Source: Deltaproteobacteria bacterium YD0425bin51
Lineage (GTDB): Bacteria; Desulfobacterota; Desulfobacteria; Desulfobacterales; YD0425bin51
DNA: 54,385 nt
Assembly: GCA_002753225.1 (NCBI GenBank)
Contig: PDZS01000031.1
Coordinates: forward strand, 1 to 54,385
Direction of reading: 5' to 3'
Part shown: piece after piece, positions 34,695 through 44,022 of the stretch
Layout of the letters: each line of letters begins with the position of its first letter
Numbering within the stretch: position 1 is the first letter of the stretch
Translations under genes and position numbers: made by a program
The notes under the pieces: model-generated
Database searches by the model: none
What the model was told of the DNA's origin: nothing
Seen by the model: the letters and a program-made list of their open reading frames with translations, nothing else

Positions 34695-35729
34695 ATGTCA
34701 TTCAATGAGATGAACATAGATCAGCGTCGTATTTTTATCGATACGCTTCAGTTATATGAATCTTATATAAATTTGTTACATAAAAGTAGGTCATATAAAG
34801 GCGGTATGTTCTGGAAAAAAGCAAAAGGACGTGAATACCTTTTTAAAACCTATGATCGTTATGGAAATGGGAAAAGTCTTGGATTGCGCTCAGCTGAGAC
34901 TGAAAAAATTTTGGATGATTTTCAAAGAAATAAAAAAAATATCAAAGAGCGGTATCTATTAATAAAAGAGAGGCTTAAAGAACAGGCAAGATTTTGTAAG
35001 GCTGCAAAAATTCAGCGAGTACCGAGAATTATTACAGGTATTTTAAGGCTTCTTGATCAAGAGAAACTACTTGGTAGAAATGTTGTGGTTATTGGGACAA
35101 ATGCTATTTATGCATATGAGGCAGCAGCAGGTGTTTTTTTTGAAAGCCACTTTATGGCAACAAGGGATATGGATATACTCTGGGATATTCGCCCAAAACT
35201 TACACTTGCAGTTGACAATACAATGAATCAGGAAGGACTTATAGGCTTGCTGCGCAGGTCTGATAAATCTTTTGAGCTATCTTGTACTGATAGTTTCAGA
35301 GCTATAAATAAAGAAGGATTCATGGTGGATTTGATTAAGGCAGAACCAAGACCTATTTTCAAACAAGAGCCAACACAAATGGGTAATTCTTACGATCTTA
35401 AGGCTGTTGAAATAAAAAATTTACAATGGCTATTGTCTTCTCCTAAATTTTCTCACATAGTTATCGGAGATGATGGTTATCCTGCATCCATTGCCGTTCC
35501 AGATCCAAGGGCTTTTGCTTTGCATAAGTTATGGATAAGTAAGCAAGATGATCGTGAGCCAATTAAAAAAAAGCGTGACTTTGCCCAAGCGGTTGCTGTT
35601 GCCAAATTGATCATACAGTATTTGCCTCAATACAGTTTCGACTCGGCTGAGCTTAGAATGTTTCCCAAAGATCTCTTATTATCAGCCCAAAATGCTATTA
35701 TTGATTCTGATGTTCCTGTAGGACTATAA
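34695..35729 (+). CDS. GSU2403-type nucleotidyltransferase-fold protein
   Basis: 344-residue protein of the family named after Geobacter GSU2403 (nucleotidyltransferase-like domain). The core shows NVVVIGTNAIYAYEAAAG followed by the metal-binding TRDMDILWD, the second strand FMVDLIKAEPRP and a C-terminal helical part AFALHKLWISKQDDREP with KKKRDFAQA. These fit minimal nucleotidyltransferase folds that also occur in toxin-like proteins. The N-terminal ~90 residues are helical and charged. Substrate and role are unknown. Confidence 0.8.
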   Translation: MSFNEMNIDQRRIFIDTLQLYESYINLLHKSRSYKGGMFWKKAKGREYLFKTYDRYGNGKSLGLRSAETEKILDDFQRNKKNIKERYLLIKERLKEQARFCKAAKIQRVPRIITGILRLLDQEKLLGRNVVVIGTNAIYAYEAAAGVFFESHFMATRDMDILWDIRPKLTLAVDNTMNQEGLIGLLRRSDKSFELSCTDSFRAINKEGFMVDLIKAEPRPIFKQEPTQMGNSYDLKAVEIKNLQWLLSSPKFSHIVIGDDGYPASIAVPDPRAFALHKLWISKQDDREPIKKKRDFAQAVAVAKLIIQYLPQYSFDSAELRMFPKDLLLSAQNAIIDSDVPVGL

Positions 35730-35807
35730 TGATTGTATTAAGTATAATCTCCTTCTATACTTTGTATATAAGTATATAATATGAAAGATGTGGTATTAAA
35801 ATAAATT

Positions 35808-37097
35808 ATGGAAAAACCAAAAGTAATATTGCGTTCTTGTAATGAGTATAATGTCGATGTAATTTCGAAGATCATCGAAGAATCAATTTCTGATCTTAAT
35901 TTAAATCCCTGCGGTAAGATTTTTATTAAGCCAAATGTTGTGACTGCAAATAAAAAATATATTCATCACTCTTATACTCATCCAAATGTAGTTACATCTA
36001 TGGTTAAAGTTTTGAAAAAGCGTAATATAGAAGATATTACAGTTGGTGAATCAGGAGGTTATGGTATTCCTTCAAGACTTTTTTTAAAAGAAGCAGGTTA
36101 TTTTAAAATGGCTAAAAATTTAGGTATTAACCTTATAGACCTAAATGAGCATCTTTTAATTAAGACTCCTCTTTTGAATGGAAAATACCATAAAAGTATG
36201 TTGCTCTCAAAATATATCAAAGAAGCTGATTTCAAAATTTGGATGCCAAAACTTAAATATCATATTTTCACTTCCATAACCAATGTATTGAAACTTAACA
36301 TTGGAATTCTTGCACATAAAGAGAGAATGTTATACCACGATTACAGGATCCACGATAAAATTGTTGATTTACTTGAAGTTGGATATCCGGATTTAATTGT
36401 TTCTGATGCAATTGACATAACTTATGGATTTGAATCTGCTCCTTATCCCACAAGGTTAGGAGCCATAATGATTTCAAATCATCCTCTTTCTATTGATGCT
36501 GTAGCTAGTTATATTATGGGTTATAAACCAGAAGAAATTAATCATATTAAAATGGCTTCAGAACGAGGATACGGTTCTATTGCACTTGAAAATATTAATG
36601 TAGGCGGTGATATTGATATTGAAGAATTACGTGCAAAGCCTAAAGGGAAAAGCAGGTTATTTCAGGTACTGAAGGAACTTGATACACCGATTAAATTTTA
36701 TTCAGGGTATGCACAAAATACAGAAGTTATTTGTGATGGAGGATGTGAAGCAGCAGTAAAAGGATGTTTGGGTACAATTGAAAAACGTCGCCCCGGTTCT
36801 CTTGTAAATGCTAAAAAAGGAGCTATAGTAACAGGTATTTATAAAGGTGATTTGATTATGCCTGAGTATCCTGTAATATTGATTGGTGATTGCACAAATG
36901 TTTGTGGAGAACTAAAAGCAAAAAAAGTATATAGAGTCAGGGGCTGTCCTGTTGGAGCTAGGGATCTTTTTATAAAAGTTCCGCTTATTTTTGGTCTTCC
37001 TAGCCCCATGATTGATTTAAGAGACGCTTCACTTTTTATAATAAATTCGATTTTAAAGGGTTTATATATTTTAAAAAATCGAATTTTCAGGAAATAA
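35808..37097 (+). CDS. DUF362-domain protein
   Basis: 429-residue protein with a DUF362 domain: KIFIKPNVVTANK, ITVGESGGYGIPS, a conserved MPKLKYHIFTSITNVLKLNIG segment across about residues 143-163, and HPLSIDAVASYIMGYKPEEI. DUF362 proteins are common in anaerobes and often carry ferredoxin-like clusters. Here the C-terminal half has several cysteines (CDGGCEAAVKGCLG, then DCTNVCGELKAKKVYRVRGC) that might bind iron-sulfur or metal, but no standard CxxCxxC ferredoxin motif is seen. Function unknown. The 78-base upstream gap contains a short AT palindrome (ATACTT/AAGTAT). Confidence 0.82.
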   Translation: MEKPKVILRSCNEYNVDVISKIIEESISDLNLNPCGKIFIKPNVVTANKKYIHHSYTHPNVVTSMVKVLKKRNIEDITVGESGGYGIPSRLFLKEAGYFKMAKNLGINLIDLNEHLLIKTPLLNGKYHKSMLLSKYIKEADFKIWMPKLKYHIFTSITNVLKLNIGILAHKERMLYHDYRIHDKIVDLLEVGYPDLIVSDAIDITYGFESAPYPTRLGAIMISNHPLSIDAVASYIMGYKPEEINHIKMASERGYGSIALENINVGGDIDIEELRAKPKGKSRLFQVLKELDTPIKFYSGYAQNTEVICDGGCEAAVKGCLGTIEKRRPGSLVNAKKGAIVTGIYKGDLIMPEYPVILIGDCTNVCGELKAKKVYRVRGCPVGARDLFIKVPLIFGLPSPMIDLRDASLFIINSILKGLYILKNRIFRK

Positions 37098-37108
37098 TTA
37101 ATTTAACA

Positions 37109-39358
37109 TCAGTACCAATATTTTGTTTTATTTGTCCATTCATTATTAGGATATTTGCCATGAAGCAGTTTAAATGCAGCTTTAGAAAATTTTGATGTTT
37201 CTCCATCTGCCAAACTGTACCTAGTTGTTTGAACAGCCCTATGCAAAGCTTCTGGAATACGCAAGTCGGTAGGATTTTTGTTCGCCCAATTAATTGCCTC
37301 AGATGATAGATAGTTAGGTGCAACGCCTAAAGAAGATAATTTATCTAACTCTTTTTTTGCAGTATCTCTTATATTTTCAAGAAAAGTGAATTCTTTATAG
37401 TTTTTAGGAAAATCTTTTTCGTAATTAGATTTGCCCCACCAATTATCACGAAAATCATCAATTTTTTGAATTGGCGTAAAGCGTGGAAGTGTTCTTGAAA
37501 TAAAAGGTTGCAGTCCAGGAGATCTTAATAGTAAGAAAATAGCTGCAAATTTTTTGCCACCCTTTGTTGTTTCTGAAAGATATGCATCTAAATCATTTTT
37601 AAGATCAGGCACAAAATTTTGAAGAATTGGAGTAATTTCTTTTGCAATATCTTCATTATCAAGAAGAATAGATCTTACCCACACTATTTTAGCAATTTCT
37701 TTTCTAAGATAATCAGGAATAATGTTATTTATGGCAATTTTTTTAAGAAGATTTAGCGGCATTAAATAATTGAATATATTTATGGAATCATAATCAAAAA
37801 GAACACGGCCTGAAGAGTATTCTTTTAGTTCAGTAAAAAATTTAAAAGATTTAGGACCAAGTGGCATTTCTATCTCTGGTATAATTAATTTAGGAATACG
37901 AATAGAATATTTAAGCAGTTCGTCTAAATTATCAGCAACCCTCATTCTTAGGCTTAAAAAAAGATTGTTAGAAGAACGAGGAAATACTGGATTATCAATA
38001 AAAGGAGTTAACTTTATTATTGCTTCATTTTTTTTTCCTCCTTCTATCATAAGACGAATTAAATGATATGATACACTAAGAAAAGCTGGTGAATTTTTTT
38101 TGATTTTTTCTCCAGCCTCAATAAGTTTTACAATTTTAGGGTGATTTATGGATATTTTTGATAATGCTGCAACAAGCCATGGAAGAGAAGATGTTGTTTC
38201 CCATTTTTCTATGGAGTGATTAAGAGCTTCTTCTTTATTTTCTTCCATCTTATAGGTAAGGATCCAATCTACAAGATCATTTTCTTTTTCTATGTTTTTA
38301 TCTAAAAACCAAATTAGATCAGCTACATCGGATTTTAAATTATTTTCAGAATTTCTGCTAAGAACAGATTGAACTATTTCCTCTAATCTTTCTTTAGGAT
38401 ACAATCTTACTTTAATTGAATTCATAAGTCTTTGAGCAGCAGGGTGAATAGCAACAAAATTTTTATTGGCTATTAACTTTTTAAGTTCATCTTCAGCCTG
38501 GGTAAGAATCGATTTGTCAATTTCCTTTTTTAAAGTAGCTTTACGAAATAAGGTTCTAACAACTAAATAAGGAGATATATCTTTCCAAGGGGACGAATCA
38601 TCTTTAGCAATTTCTCTAAACATCTTTTCAGCAGCATCAAACTGACCTGAGTAGAAATTGGCTGAAGCTATTTGGTATATCCTATGCGCTTTGATTTGGG
38701 GGTTATTATCAGTTTTTGGATAATCTGGAATAAATTCACCCTTCGGGCAATTTTGAAAAACTTTATCCTGTATTTGAAACCATTCTTGAACTTCATCGCT
38801 TTTAATACCAAACTTTTCAATTAGACTATTAAGTGTTTTGGCAGCAGTAAGAAAAGAATCGCCCAAACAGTTTTCATACCAGTTATAGTTTTCATCACCT
38901 TGAATTTCTTTCATAGTGTCTATATAAAAATTATCTTCATTTTTTATAATATTTTTTCTAGCTGCATACCATATTTCCTTGGGATCTTCTTTTTTTAGTC
39001 CTATTTTTTCTTTTACTTTTTCACCTACTATTATTGATTCAATATCATCACCATATGACATTCCTAAAAGTGGTAATGTTCTATCTATCCACAAGGATTG
39101 AATACTTTTTTGTTCTTCTTCATTAAAAGGGATACCCATCATATATCTGTAAGCAACATATAAATAAGATTTAGCATATGTAGGCTTTATAATTCCTAAG
39201 TTACCTTTTGCAAATTCTTCCAAAGGAAAATCAGGATGCAAAGAATAAGTAAAAGATGGTTCAGGAGGAGCTGGGGAACATGCCATTAAAGTGTGTGAAA
39301 TATTAAGAATGAAAAGAGATACAATAACAGTTATTAAAATCTTATTATAGTATTTCAT
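37109..39358 (-). CDS. Large lipoprotein with helical repeat architecture
   Basis: 749-residue predicted lipoprotein: signal peptide ILITVIVSLFILNISHTLM ending in LMAC. The mature protein is rich in paired helices. One pair, HRIYQIASANFYSGQFDAAE with MFREIAKDD, is a typical TPR unit, and similar pairs continue to about residue 350. No catalytic motif is visible. It overlaps the DUF3142 gene by four bases and is the last gene of a compact - strand operon, so a shared envelope role is likely but unidentified. Confidence 0.7.
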   Translation of the reverse strand: MKYYNKILITVIVSLFILNISHTLMACSPAPPEPSFTYSLHPDFPLEEFAKGNLGIIKPTYAKSYLYVAYRYMMGIPFNEEEQKSIQSLWIDRTLPLLGMSYGDDIESIIVGEKVKEKIGLKKEDPKEIWYAARKNIIKNEDNFYIDTMKEIQGDENYNWYENCLGDSFLTAAKTLNSLIEKFGIKSDEVQEWFQIQDKVFQNCPKGEFIPDYPKTDNNPQIKAHRIYQIASANFYSGQFDAAEKMFREIAKDDSSPWKDISPYLVVRTLFRKATLKKEIDKSILTQAEDELKKLIANKNFVAIHPAAQRLMNSIKVRLYPKERLEEIVQSVLSRNSENNLKSDVADLIWFLDKNIEKENDLVDWILTYKMEENKEEALNHSIEKWETTSSLPWLVAALSKISINHPKIVKLIEAGEKIKKNSPAFLSVSYHLIRLMIEGGKKNEAIIKLTPFIDNPVFPRSSNNLFLSLRMRVADNLDELLKYSIRIPKLIIPEIEMPLGPKSFKFFTELKEYSSGRVLFDYDSINIFNYLMPLNLLKKIAINNIIPDYLRKEIAKIVWVRSILLDNEDIAKEITPILQNFVPDLKNDLDAYLSETTKGGKKFAAIFLLLRSPGLQPFISRTLPRFTPIQKIDDFRDNWWGKSNYEKDFPKNYKEFTFLENIRDTAKKELDKLSSLGVAPNYLSSEAINWANKNPTDLRIPEALHRAVQTTRYSLADGETSKFSKAAFKLLHGKYPNNEWTNKTKYWY

Positions 39359-40107
39359 TTAAGGCTTTTAACCCCCTGTTTTATATTGTTAATATCTGAC
39401 TCTAACCATTTATTGGTGTTGAAGAAATAAACTCTTCGGTTAGAGGGTAAGTATTGTATAGGTTCATCTAATGATATACCAAAACTTTTATCACAAATGG
39501 ATTTAAAATTCATTCCTTTTTTAAGGTAAAGTAATATTCTATCCTTATCTTTTCCCATACGAAATAACATAGGCACTGCTTCATCAATTGGTAAATCAGA
39601 AATCCAATAGTCATAAATACACCATGAGGCAAGGGCAGTAATTGAAAGTCCAATATCTAAAGGCAATTTATTTCGCAATTCAAAAAGTAATTTGCGATAA
39701 AAAATCCTCTCTGATAGTTTTGCATCGAAATCTATCTGTATTGCTTTAAGCTTTTTTGTTTTTGATAATTCGATGATATCTCTGATGATTTTAGATATTT
39801 TATAGCTATCAATTTTATCCGGTTTTAAAATATAAGATTCTATTCTTACAACAGCTATTAAAAAAGTATTTTTAGGAATTTCCAAAGATTGAAATCTAGG
39901 TCGGATGATTACATTATTATCATGCAAATAAATAGTTTTAGCAAGATATGCAATACCAATATTCTTAATATCTATAGTATTTAATTTTTCTTGTCTTTCC
40001 CATGCCCATAAAACAATTTTAGGAAAATTTAAAAGATAATTTTGAGGGGAAGATGGAGTAATTAATCTTAAAAATAATATAGTTGTAATTGTTACTATTT
40101 TAAACAC
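39355..40107 (-). CDS. DUF3142-like exported protein
   Basis: 250-residue protein with an N-terminal hydrophobic signal or anchor (IVTITTILFLRLI). The mature part begins with FPKIVLWAWERQEKL, followed by GIAYLAKTI and a strand IQIDFDAKLSE. These match the DUF3142 pattern, a TIM-barrel glycosidase-like fold whose conserved acidic strand lies at this point. No enzymatic activity is established for it. It overlaps the YkgJ-type gene by 13 bases and the large lipoprotein gene by four. Confidence 0.72.
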   Translation of the reverse strand: MFKIVTITTILFLRLITPSSPQNYLLNFPKIVLWAWERQEKLNTIDIKNIGIAYLAKTIYLHDNNVIIRPRFQSLEIPKNTFLIAVVRIESYILKPDKIDSYKISKIIRDIIELSKTKKLKAIQIDFDAKLSERIFYRKLLFELRNKLPLDIGLSITALASWCIYDYWISDLPIDEAVPMLFRMGKDKDRILLYLKKGMNFKSICDKSFGISLDEPIQYLPSNRRVYFFNTNKWLESDINNIKQGVKSLK

Positions 40108-40724
40108 TTATGAATTTCAGAAATAAGCGGTTTAATTTTTTCTCTGTTTTCTGGAGGAATCATCAGTGCATGAATATGTCTGTTAGGGATTAATTTAATT
40201 TCATTTCCCTGTAATTTAATTAATATATCAATTAAATTACCAGTGTATCCATCAGAATCTATATGTTCAATGAATTGAAATAATACTTCGCTTACAGTTA
40301 ATATGAAAGGATCAACATAAGCTGAGCCATTATCTTTACAGTTGCTGATAGAAAGAAAAGAGCGGCAAGAGAAAGGTCTTACTTGATATATTGGACATTC
40401 TCCATTTTCTAATAAAACACATTCTCCCCAGCTTGGATCATTTTCTTCTATGGGAATTTCTTGTCCTTTGATACAAAGATAACCTATTTGATTAATTGTA
40501 ATTTGGGGTTTAAATCTTTTTTTATGGACATAGATTTTGAGATCTAATTTTTTAAAATTATCTAAATATTTATTGATATAATGCCCTTCAAGTGTTGTCA
40601 TTGTTACATTGCAGGTGCAACAAGTTGAACAATATTTTTTACATGAAAAATTAAAATTTTTTACAAAATCATCATATATTTTATATAAGTCTTCTAATTT
40701 TTTTAATTTAATATTGATATCCAT
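40095..40724 (-). CDS. YkgJ-family cysteine-cluster protein
   Basis: 209-residue cytoplasmic protein with the YkgJ-type cysteine cluster proposed to bind zinc or iron: CKKYCSTCCTCNVTM near the N terminus, then GECVLLENGECPIY and RPFSCRSFLSISNC. Such proteins are common and their function is uncertain. It lies between the response-regulator gene (2-base gap) and the DUF3142 gene (overlap), so all four genes are probably translated from one transcript. Confidence 0.85.
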   Translation of the reverse strand: MDINIKLKKLEDLYKIYDDFVKNFNFSCKKYCSTCCTCNVTMTTLEGHYINKYLDNFKKLDLKIYVHKKRFKPQITINQIGYLCIKGQEIPIEENDPSWGECVLLENGECPIYQVRPFSCRSFLSISNCKDNGSAYVDPFILTVSEVLFQFIEHIDSDGYTGNLIDILIKLQGNEIKLIPNRHIHALMIPPENREKIKPLISEIHKCLK

Positions 40725-40726
40725 AG

Positions 40727-41548
40727 TTACAGTTTATTAGATATTGATTCTATTGATTTCAATACTATTTTTAATTCTTTTTCAAAAGAATGTAATAATG
40801 ATTCAATATATTGAAGTTTATTTTCTCTCAAGGCATTTTCTAAAAAAAGAGCTGTATTTCTTAAATTTATTGCCCCTAAACTTGCAGCTGAGCCTTTAAT
40901 GGTATGAGAAAGTCTATGGGCTAGCTCCAAATTATTTTGGTTGATTGCATCTTTAATTTCTTTTGCTGCATTTTCAAAATTATTAAAAAATATTTTAAAT
41001 AATTTTTTTAAAAGAACTTGATTCCCCTGAATTGACTCTAATGCATCTTTAACATTAATTCCATCAAGATTATCAGGTATGTCTGTAATTTCTTTTTCTT
41101 CCATTGTTTTATCTTTATTATTAAAGTTAACCTTCTGTATAAATCTGTTTAATGCACTAAATAAAATTTCTGGTTCAATGGGTTTTGTAATATACTCATC
41201 CATTCCAGCTTCAAAACATTTGTTGCTTTCCCCCTTTAGTGCGCTAGCAGTTACAGCAATGATTGGGATTCTTTTCTTGATACGGAGTTTGAGAGCCTTA
41301 TTATCCATATCTTCCCATTTACGAATAATTTTGGTGGCTGTATATCCATCCATGACAGGCATATGTATATCCATAAGAATTGCGTCATAATTTGCTCTTC
41401 TAATCATACGACAAGCTTCTTCACCGTTTGAAGCAAGATCAATCAATACTCCTTCAGGTTCCAACAATCCTTTTGTTATCTCCTGATTTATATCGTTGTC
41501 GTCAACTACAAGGACTCTAATTCCTTTTATATTTTTATACATTTCCAT
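40727..41548 (-). CDS. Response regulator with C-terminal histidine phosphotransfer (HPt) domain
   Basis: 273 residues. A receiver domain (residues ~10-145) has the acidic pair VVDDND, phospho-acceptor Asp in AILMDIHMP, Thr in AVTASAL and Lys in YITKPIEP. After a linker, an HPt domain has its histidine in LSHTIKGSAASLGA. Receiver-HPt proteins relay phosphate between a hybrid kinase and a downstream regulator. It has no output or DNA-binding domain. It could also be the tail of a former hybrid kinase, but a start with a short N-terminal extension makes a complete protein plausible. It leads the - strand operon of YkgJ, DUF3142 and lipoprotein genes. Confidence 0.88.
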   Translation of the reverse strand: MEMYKNIKGIRVLVVDDNDINQEITKGLLEPEGVLIDLASNGEEACRMIRRANYDAILMDIHMPVMDGYTATKIIRKWEDMDNKALKLRIKKRIPIIAVTASALKGESNKCFEAGMDEYITKPIEPEILFSALNRFIQKVNFNNKDKTMEEKEITDIPDNLDGINVKDALESIQGNQVLLKKLFKIFFNNFENAAKEIKDAINQNNLELAHRLSHTIKGSAASLGAINLRNTALFLENALRENKLQYIESLLHSFEKELKIVLKSIESISNKL

Positions 41549-41703
41549 AACCTCATTTATGGATTTTTAATTACTGGATAATTGGTTAGCTTGTCAATTA
41601 GATTTTTTTTACATATCTTATCCATTTAAAACTTGAAAGCTAATGAAACAGAGAAAATTTTTGAAGTAAATTAAACAATGATTATCTTTAATGTCAATCT
41701 TAT

Positions 41704-41895
41704 TTGCTCGTCGACTCATATTTAATAACCATCATATCAAAAAGTTTCCTTTCTGCAATTTTGGTTGCCCCGTTTATTTTTTATTCAATCCCTGTAAAAG
41801 CAAATTACTCTTATGGTACATCAGTTGCATGGCTTCTTTTTTGGCTAAGAACAGCCATTATTGAGTTAAAAATTAAACAAGGAGACAAAAAATGA
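41704..41895 (+). CDS. Possible small exported protein upstream of the lipase
   Basis: A 63-codon frame from a TTG, with no ATG in frame, ends in a TGA overlapping the lipase ATG by four bases. The middle looks like a signal peptide (FLSAILVAPFIFYSIPVKA) followed by ANYSYGTS and a second hydrophobic stretch. No Shine-Dalgarno precedes the TTG. The overlap with the next gene favours real translation, but this could be a degraded gene. The remaining 41549-41703 stretch shows only AT-rich promoter-like sequence. Confidence 0.35.
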   Translation: MLVDSYLITIISKSFLSAILVAPFIFYSIPVKANYSYGTSVAWLLFWLRTAIIELKIKQGDKK

Positions 41896-42794
41896 CGAGG
41901 AGAAATTTTAAAAATTCAGTTTTAATCATGATTGGCTTGCTCATGATATGGGGCAATCTAATTTTGGTACATGCTGGTGGAACCAATCCAGTTTATACCT
42001 GTAATACGCGTTATCCCATTGTACTTTCGCATGGAATGGGAGCTCAATACGAGATAGCATGGGGTATTACACATTATTGGAACAATATTCCTAAGGAATT
42101 AAGAGAAGCAGGAGCAGAGGTTTATATTACAAGTGTTAATTCAATGGATGGAACTGCAAGCAAAGCAGCAGCATGGAAAAGACAACTTCTTGAAATTATA
42201 GCAGTATCTGGAAAATCTAAAGTAAATCTTGTTGGACATTCACATGGAAGTATTTATTCTCGATATGCAATAAGCAACCTAGGTGTAGCAAATTATATCG
42301 CATCTCACACAAGTATTGCCGGACCCCATAAAGGAAGCTCTATAGCTGAAGTGATTCTTGGTCTTGTTAATGGCAATATTCTTGAAGACGTAGCTAATGG
42401 ATTTTTTGGCTTAATTATGAGTGATACCAACTCAAATACTGTGCAAAATTTAAAAGATTTGACAAGAAATTATATGGTTAATGTATTTAATCCCAATACC
42501 CCTAATATGCCTTCCATTTATTATCAGAGCTGGGCTTACAGGATAAAAAATATAATTGGCGCTGGCATGTTTTTACCCACTTGGCAGGTTCAGAAAAAGC
42601 TTGAAGGCGAAAATGACGGTTTAGTTGCTATAGAATCCGCAAAATGGGGTAATTTCAGAGGGGTTGTTGAAGACGGTCCCTATGGTGTGAATCATCTTTC
42701 TGCAGTAGATATGCTTTTTGGAATTACACCAGGGTTTGATTCTCCAGGTCATTTTGTTTCAATAGTAAGCGATCTTAAGAAAAGAGGATTCTAA
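41892..42794 (+). CDS. Secreted triacylglycerol lipase (family I, foldase-dependent)
   Basis: Predicted extracellular lipase of 300 residues hydrolysing long-chain triacylglycerols. A signal peptide (SVLIMIGLLMIWGNLILVHA) precedes the alpha/beta hydrolase domain. The oxyanion segment PIVLSHGMG, nucleophile pentapeptide GHSHG, calcium/acid region LEGENDGLVAIESAKWG and catalytic His in GVNHLSAVDM match Pseudomonas family I lipases. These need a dedicated foldase, and a foldase-like gene lies directly downstream in convergent orientation. A strong Shine-Dalgarno (AAGGAG) precedes the ATG. Confidence 0.92.
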   Translation: MTRRNFKNSVLIMIGLLMIWGNLILVHAGGTNPVYTCNTRYPIVLSHGMGAQYEIAWGITHYWNNIPKELREAGAEVYITSVNSMDGTASKAAAWKRQLLEIIAVSGKSKVNLVGHSHGSIYSRYAISNLGVANYIASHTSIAGPHKGSSIAEVILGLVNGNILEDVANGFFGLIMSDTNSNTVQNLKDLTRNYMVNVFNPNTPNMPSIYYQSWAYRIKNIIGAGMFLPTWQVQKKLEGENDGLVAIESAKWGNFRGVVEDGPYGVNHLSAVDMLFGITPGFDSPGHFVSIVSDLKKRGF

Positions 42795-42805
42795 AATATT
42801 TAAGC

Positions 42806-42840
42806 AAGGTAGTCCTTTTACTGAGGACTACCTTTGGTTT
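42806..42840. terminator. Bidirectional terminator between lipase and foldase genes
   Basis: A perfect 10-bp stem, AAGGTAGTCC (42806-42815) with GGACTACCTT (42825-42834), is followed by TGGTTTTT on the + strand and by an A/T-rich tract on the other. It sits between the two convergent stops and can serve both genes. Confidence 0.85.
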
Positions 42841-43877
42841 TTAATATTTTCTCTTCTACGAAATGCTTCTGCCTCGTCCCCAAAAAATTTATTTTGAAGT
42901 TCATTTTTTTTATGCTGCTTTTCTGCAGGACTTAATTTAGTGTCTTCTAAAATTTTACGTTCTTCAAGATAATATTTGTCTTCAACCTGCTTTTCTCCTG
43001 TGAGCTTTCTATCAATATCTTCTAGTTTTTTTATAACTTCTGGAGAAAAAAAATCTTCTCTGAATTTTTTTATTTTTGTATTTCGATCATCTTCTGAAGA
43101 GGCTTCGTCTAAGTTTTTTTTATATATTTCAAGCTTTTCTCGATATTGAGTGTACTGGTCAGGATAATTATCTACTACTTCAGCTTCATCTCCCCACATG
43201 TCTTGATCTAATGCTTTGAGTTTCTGTTCTTTTTCTTCACCATAGGCATCTTTATCGTTTATGATCATTCCACGCCTGATGGAATATTCTTGAGCCTTTA
43301 TTTCAGCCCCAAAAAGTGCATCTGCAAGTTCTTCTCCTAGGCTGCTTCTTCTAAAAGCCTGTGCCTTTGCAAGAAATTCAAGAAGACTTTCAGGGTTAGA
43401 TGGAGTCCCCCAAGTTTTCATAGCTTCCATTAAATTTAATTCGCTTTGAATGTAAGATTTATAAATCTTATATAATTCTGATGCCTCATTTTGTTGCCAC
43501 TGTGTGAATAGATATTTTTGAACTTCATCAAGATGATTTGTGAGTCCAGTATTTATTTTGAATAGATTCTGCAAATATTTAAAATATTTAATTGTATGGG
43601 GATTTATAAGTTTATTAGAAAAGTATATCTTCACATTATCATCTTTATCAAAAGAAATGTTCTTTTGCGATTGCATAACATCATTTGCTTTGACATTTCT
43701 GTCTTTGTCAAAGATATATGCAGTTTTTAAATCAATTTTACCTGAGAAGACCTGTTTCTTTTCTTCTACAATATCATGCTCTTTAGTTTTAAATAAAAAT
43801 AATTTAATAAAGATTAAAAGTAAAATTGTAGCAGCTAAAAAAGATGATATAATTATGATAACTATTTTTTGACTCAT
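42828..43877 (-). CDS. Lipase-specific foldase (lipase chaperone)-like protein
   Basis: 349-residue protein with one N-terminal transmembrane anchor (about residues 4-27) and a long, helical, highly charged periplasmic part. The layout of the extended region, with QAFRRSSLGEELADALFGAE and NKFFGDEAEAFRRRE near the end, resembles the extended helical domain of LifO/Lif foldases that fold secreted lipases. The usual FDYFLSA motif near the start of the domain is only weakly represented (IKYFKYLQNLFK). The convergent neighbour is a family I lipase, which supports the call. It is divergent from rsmI. Confidence 0.78.
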   Translation of the reverse strand: MSQKIVIIIISSFLAATILLLIFIKLFLFKTKEHDIVEEKKQVFSGKIDLKTAYIFDKDRNVKANDVMQSQKNISFDKDDNVKIYFSNKLINPHTIKYFKYLQNLFKINTGLTNHLDEVQKYLFTQWQQNEASELYKIYKSYIQSELNLMEAMKTWGTPSNPESLLEFLAKAQAFRRSSLGEELADALFGAEIKAQEYSIRRGMIINDKDAYGEEKEQKLKALDQDMWGDEAEVVDNYPDQYTQYREKLEIYKKNLDEASSEDDRNTKIKKFREDFFSPEVIKKLEDIDRKLTGEKQVEDKYYLEERKILEDTKLSPAEKQHKKNELQNKFFGDEAEAFRRRENIKNQR

Positions 43878-44022
43878 GCATCAATGCCCCAAATAATAAT
43901 TTTTTTGGTAGTCCCCTAACGTGTAATTTTCTTTTCTTGCTCCTTTATATTGAAGAAATTTACTGTCTGCTATATCATATTTCCCCAAACAATAAAATAA
44001 AATTAGAAAGAGGAAAGAATTC

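Noticed and set aside
35740..35790. Short AT-rich palindrome (ATACTT/AAGTAT) before the DUF362 gene
   Set aside because: Six-base arms in such AT-rich sequence are expected by chance; not listed as a feature.
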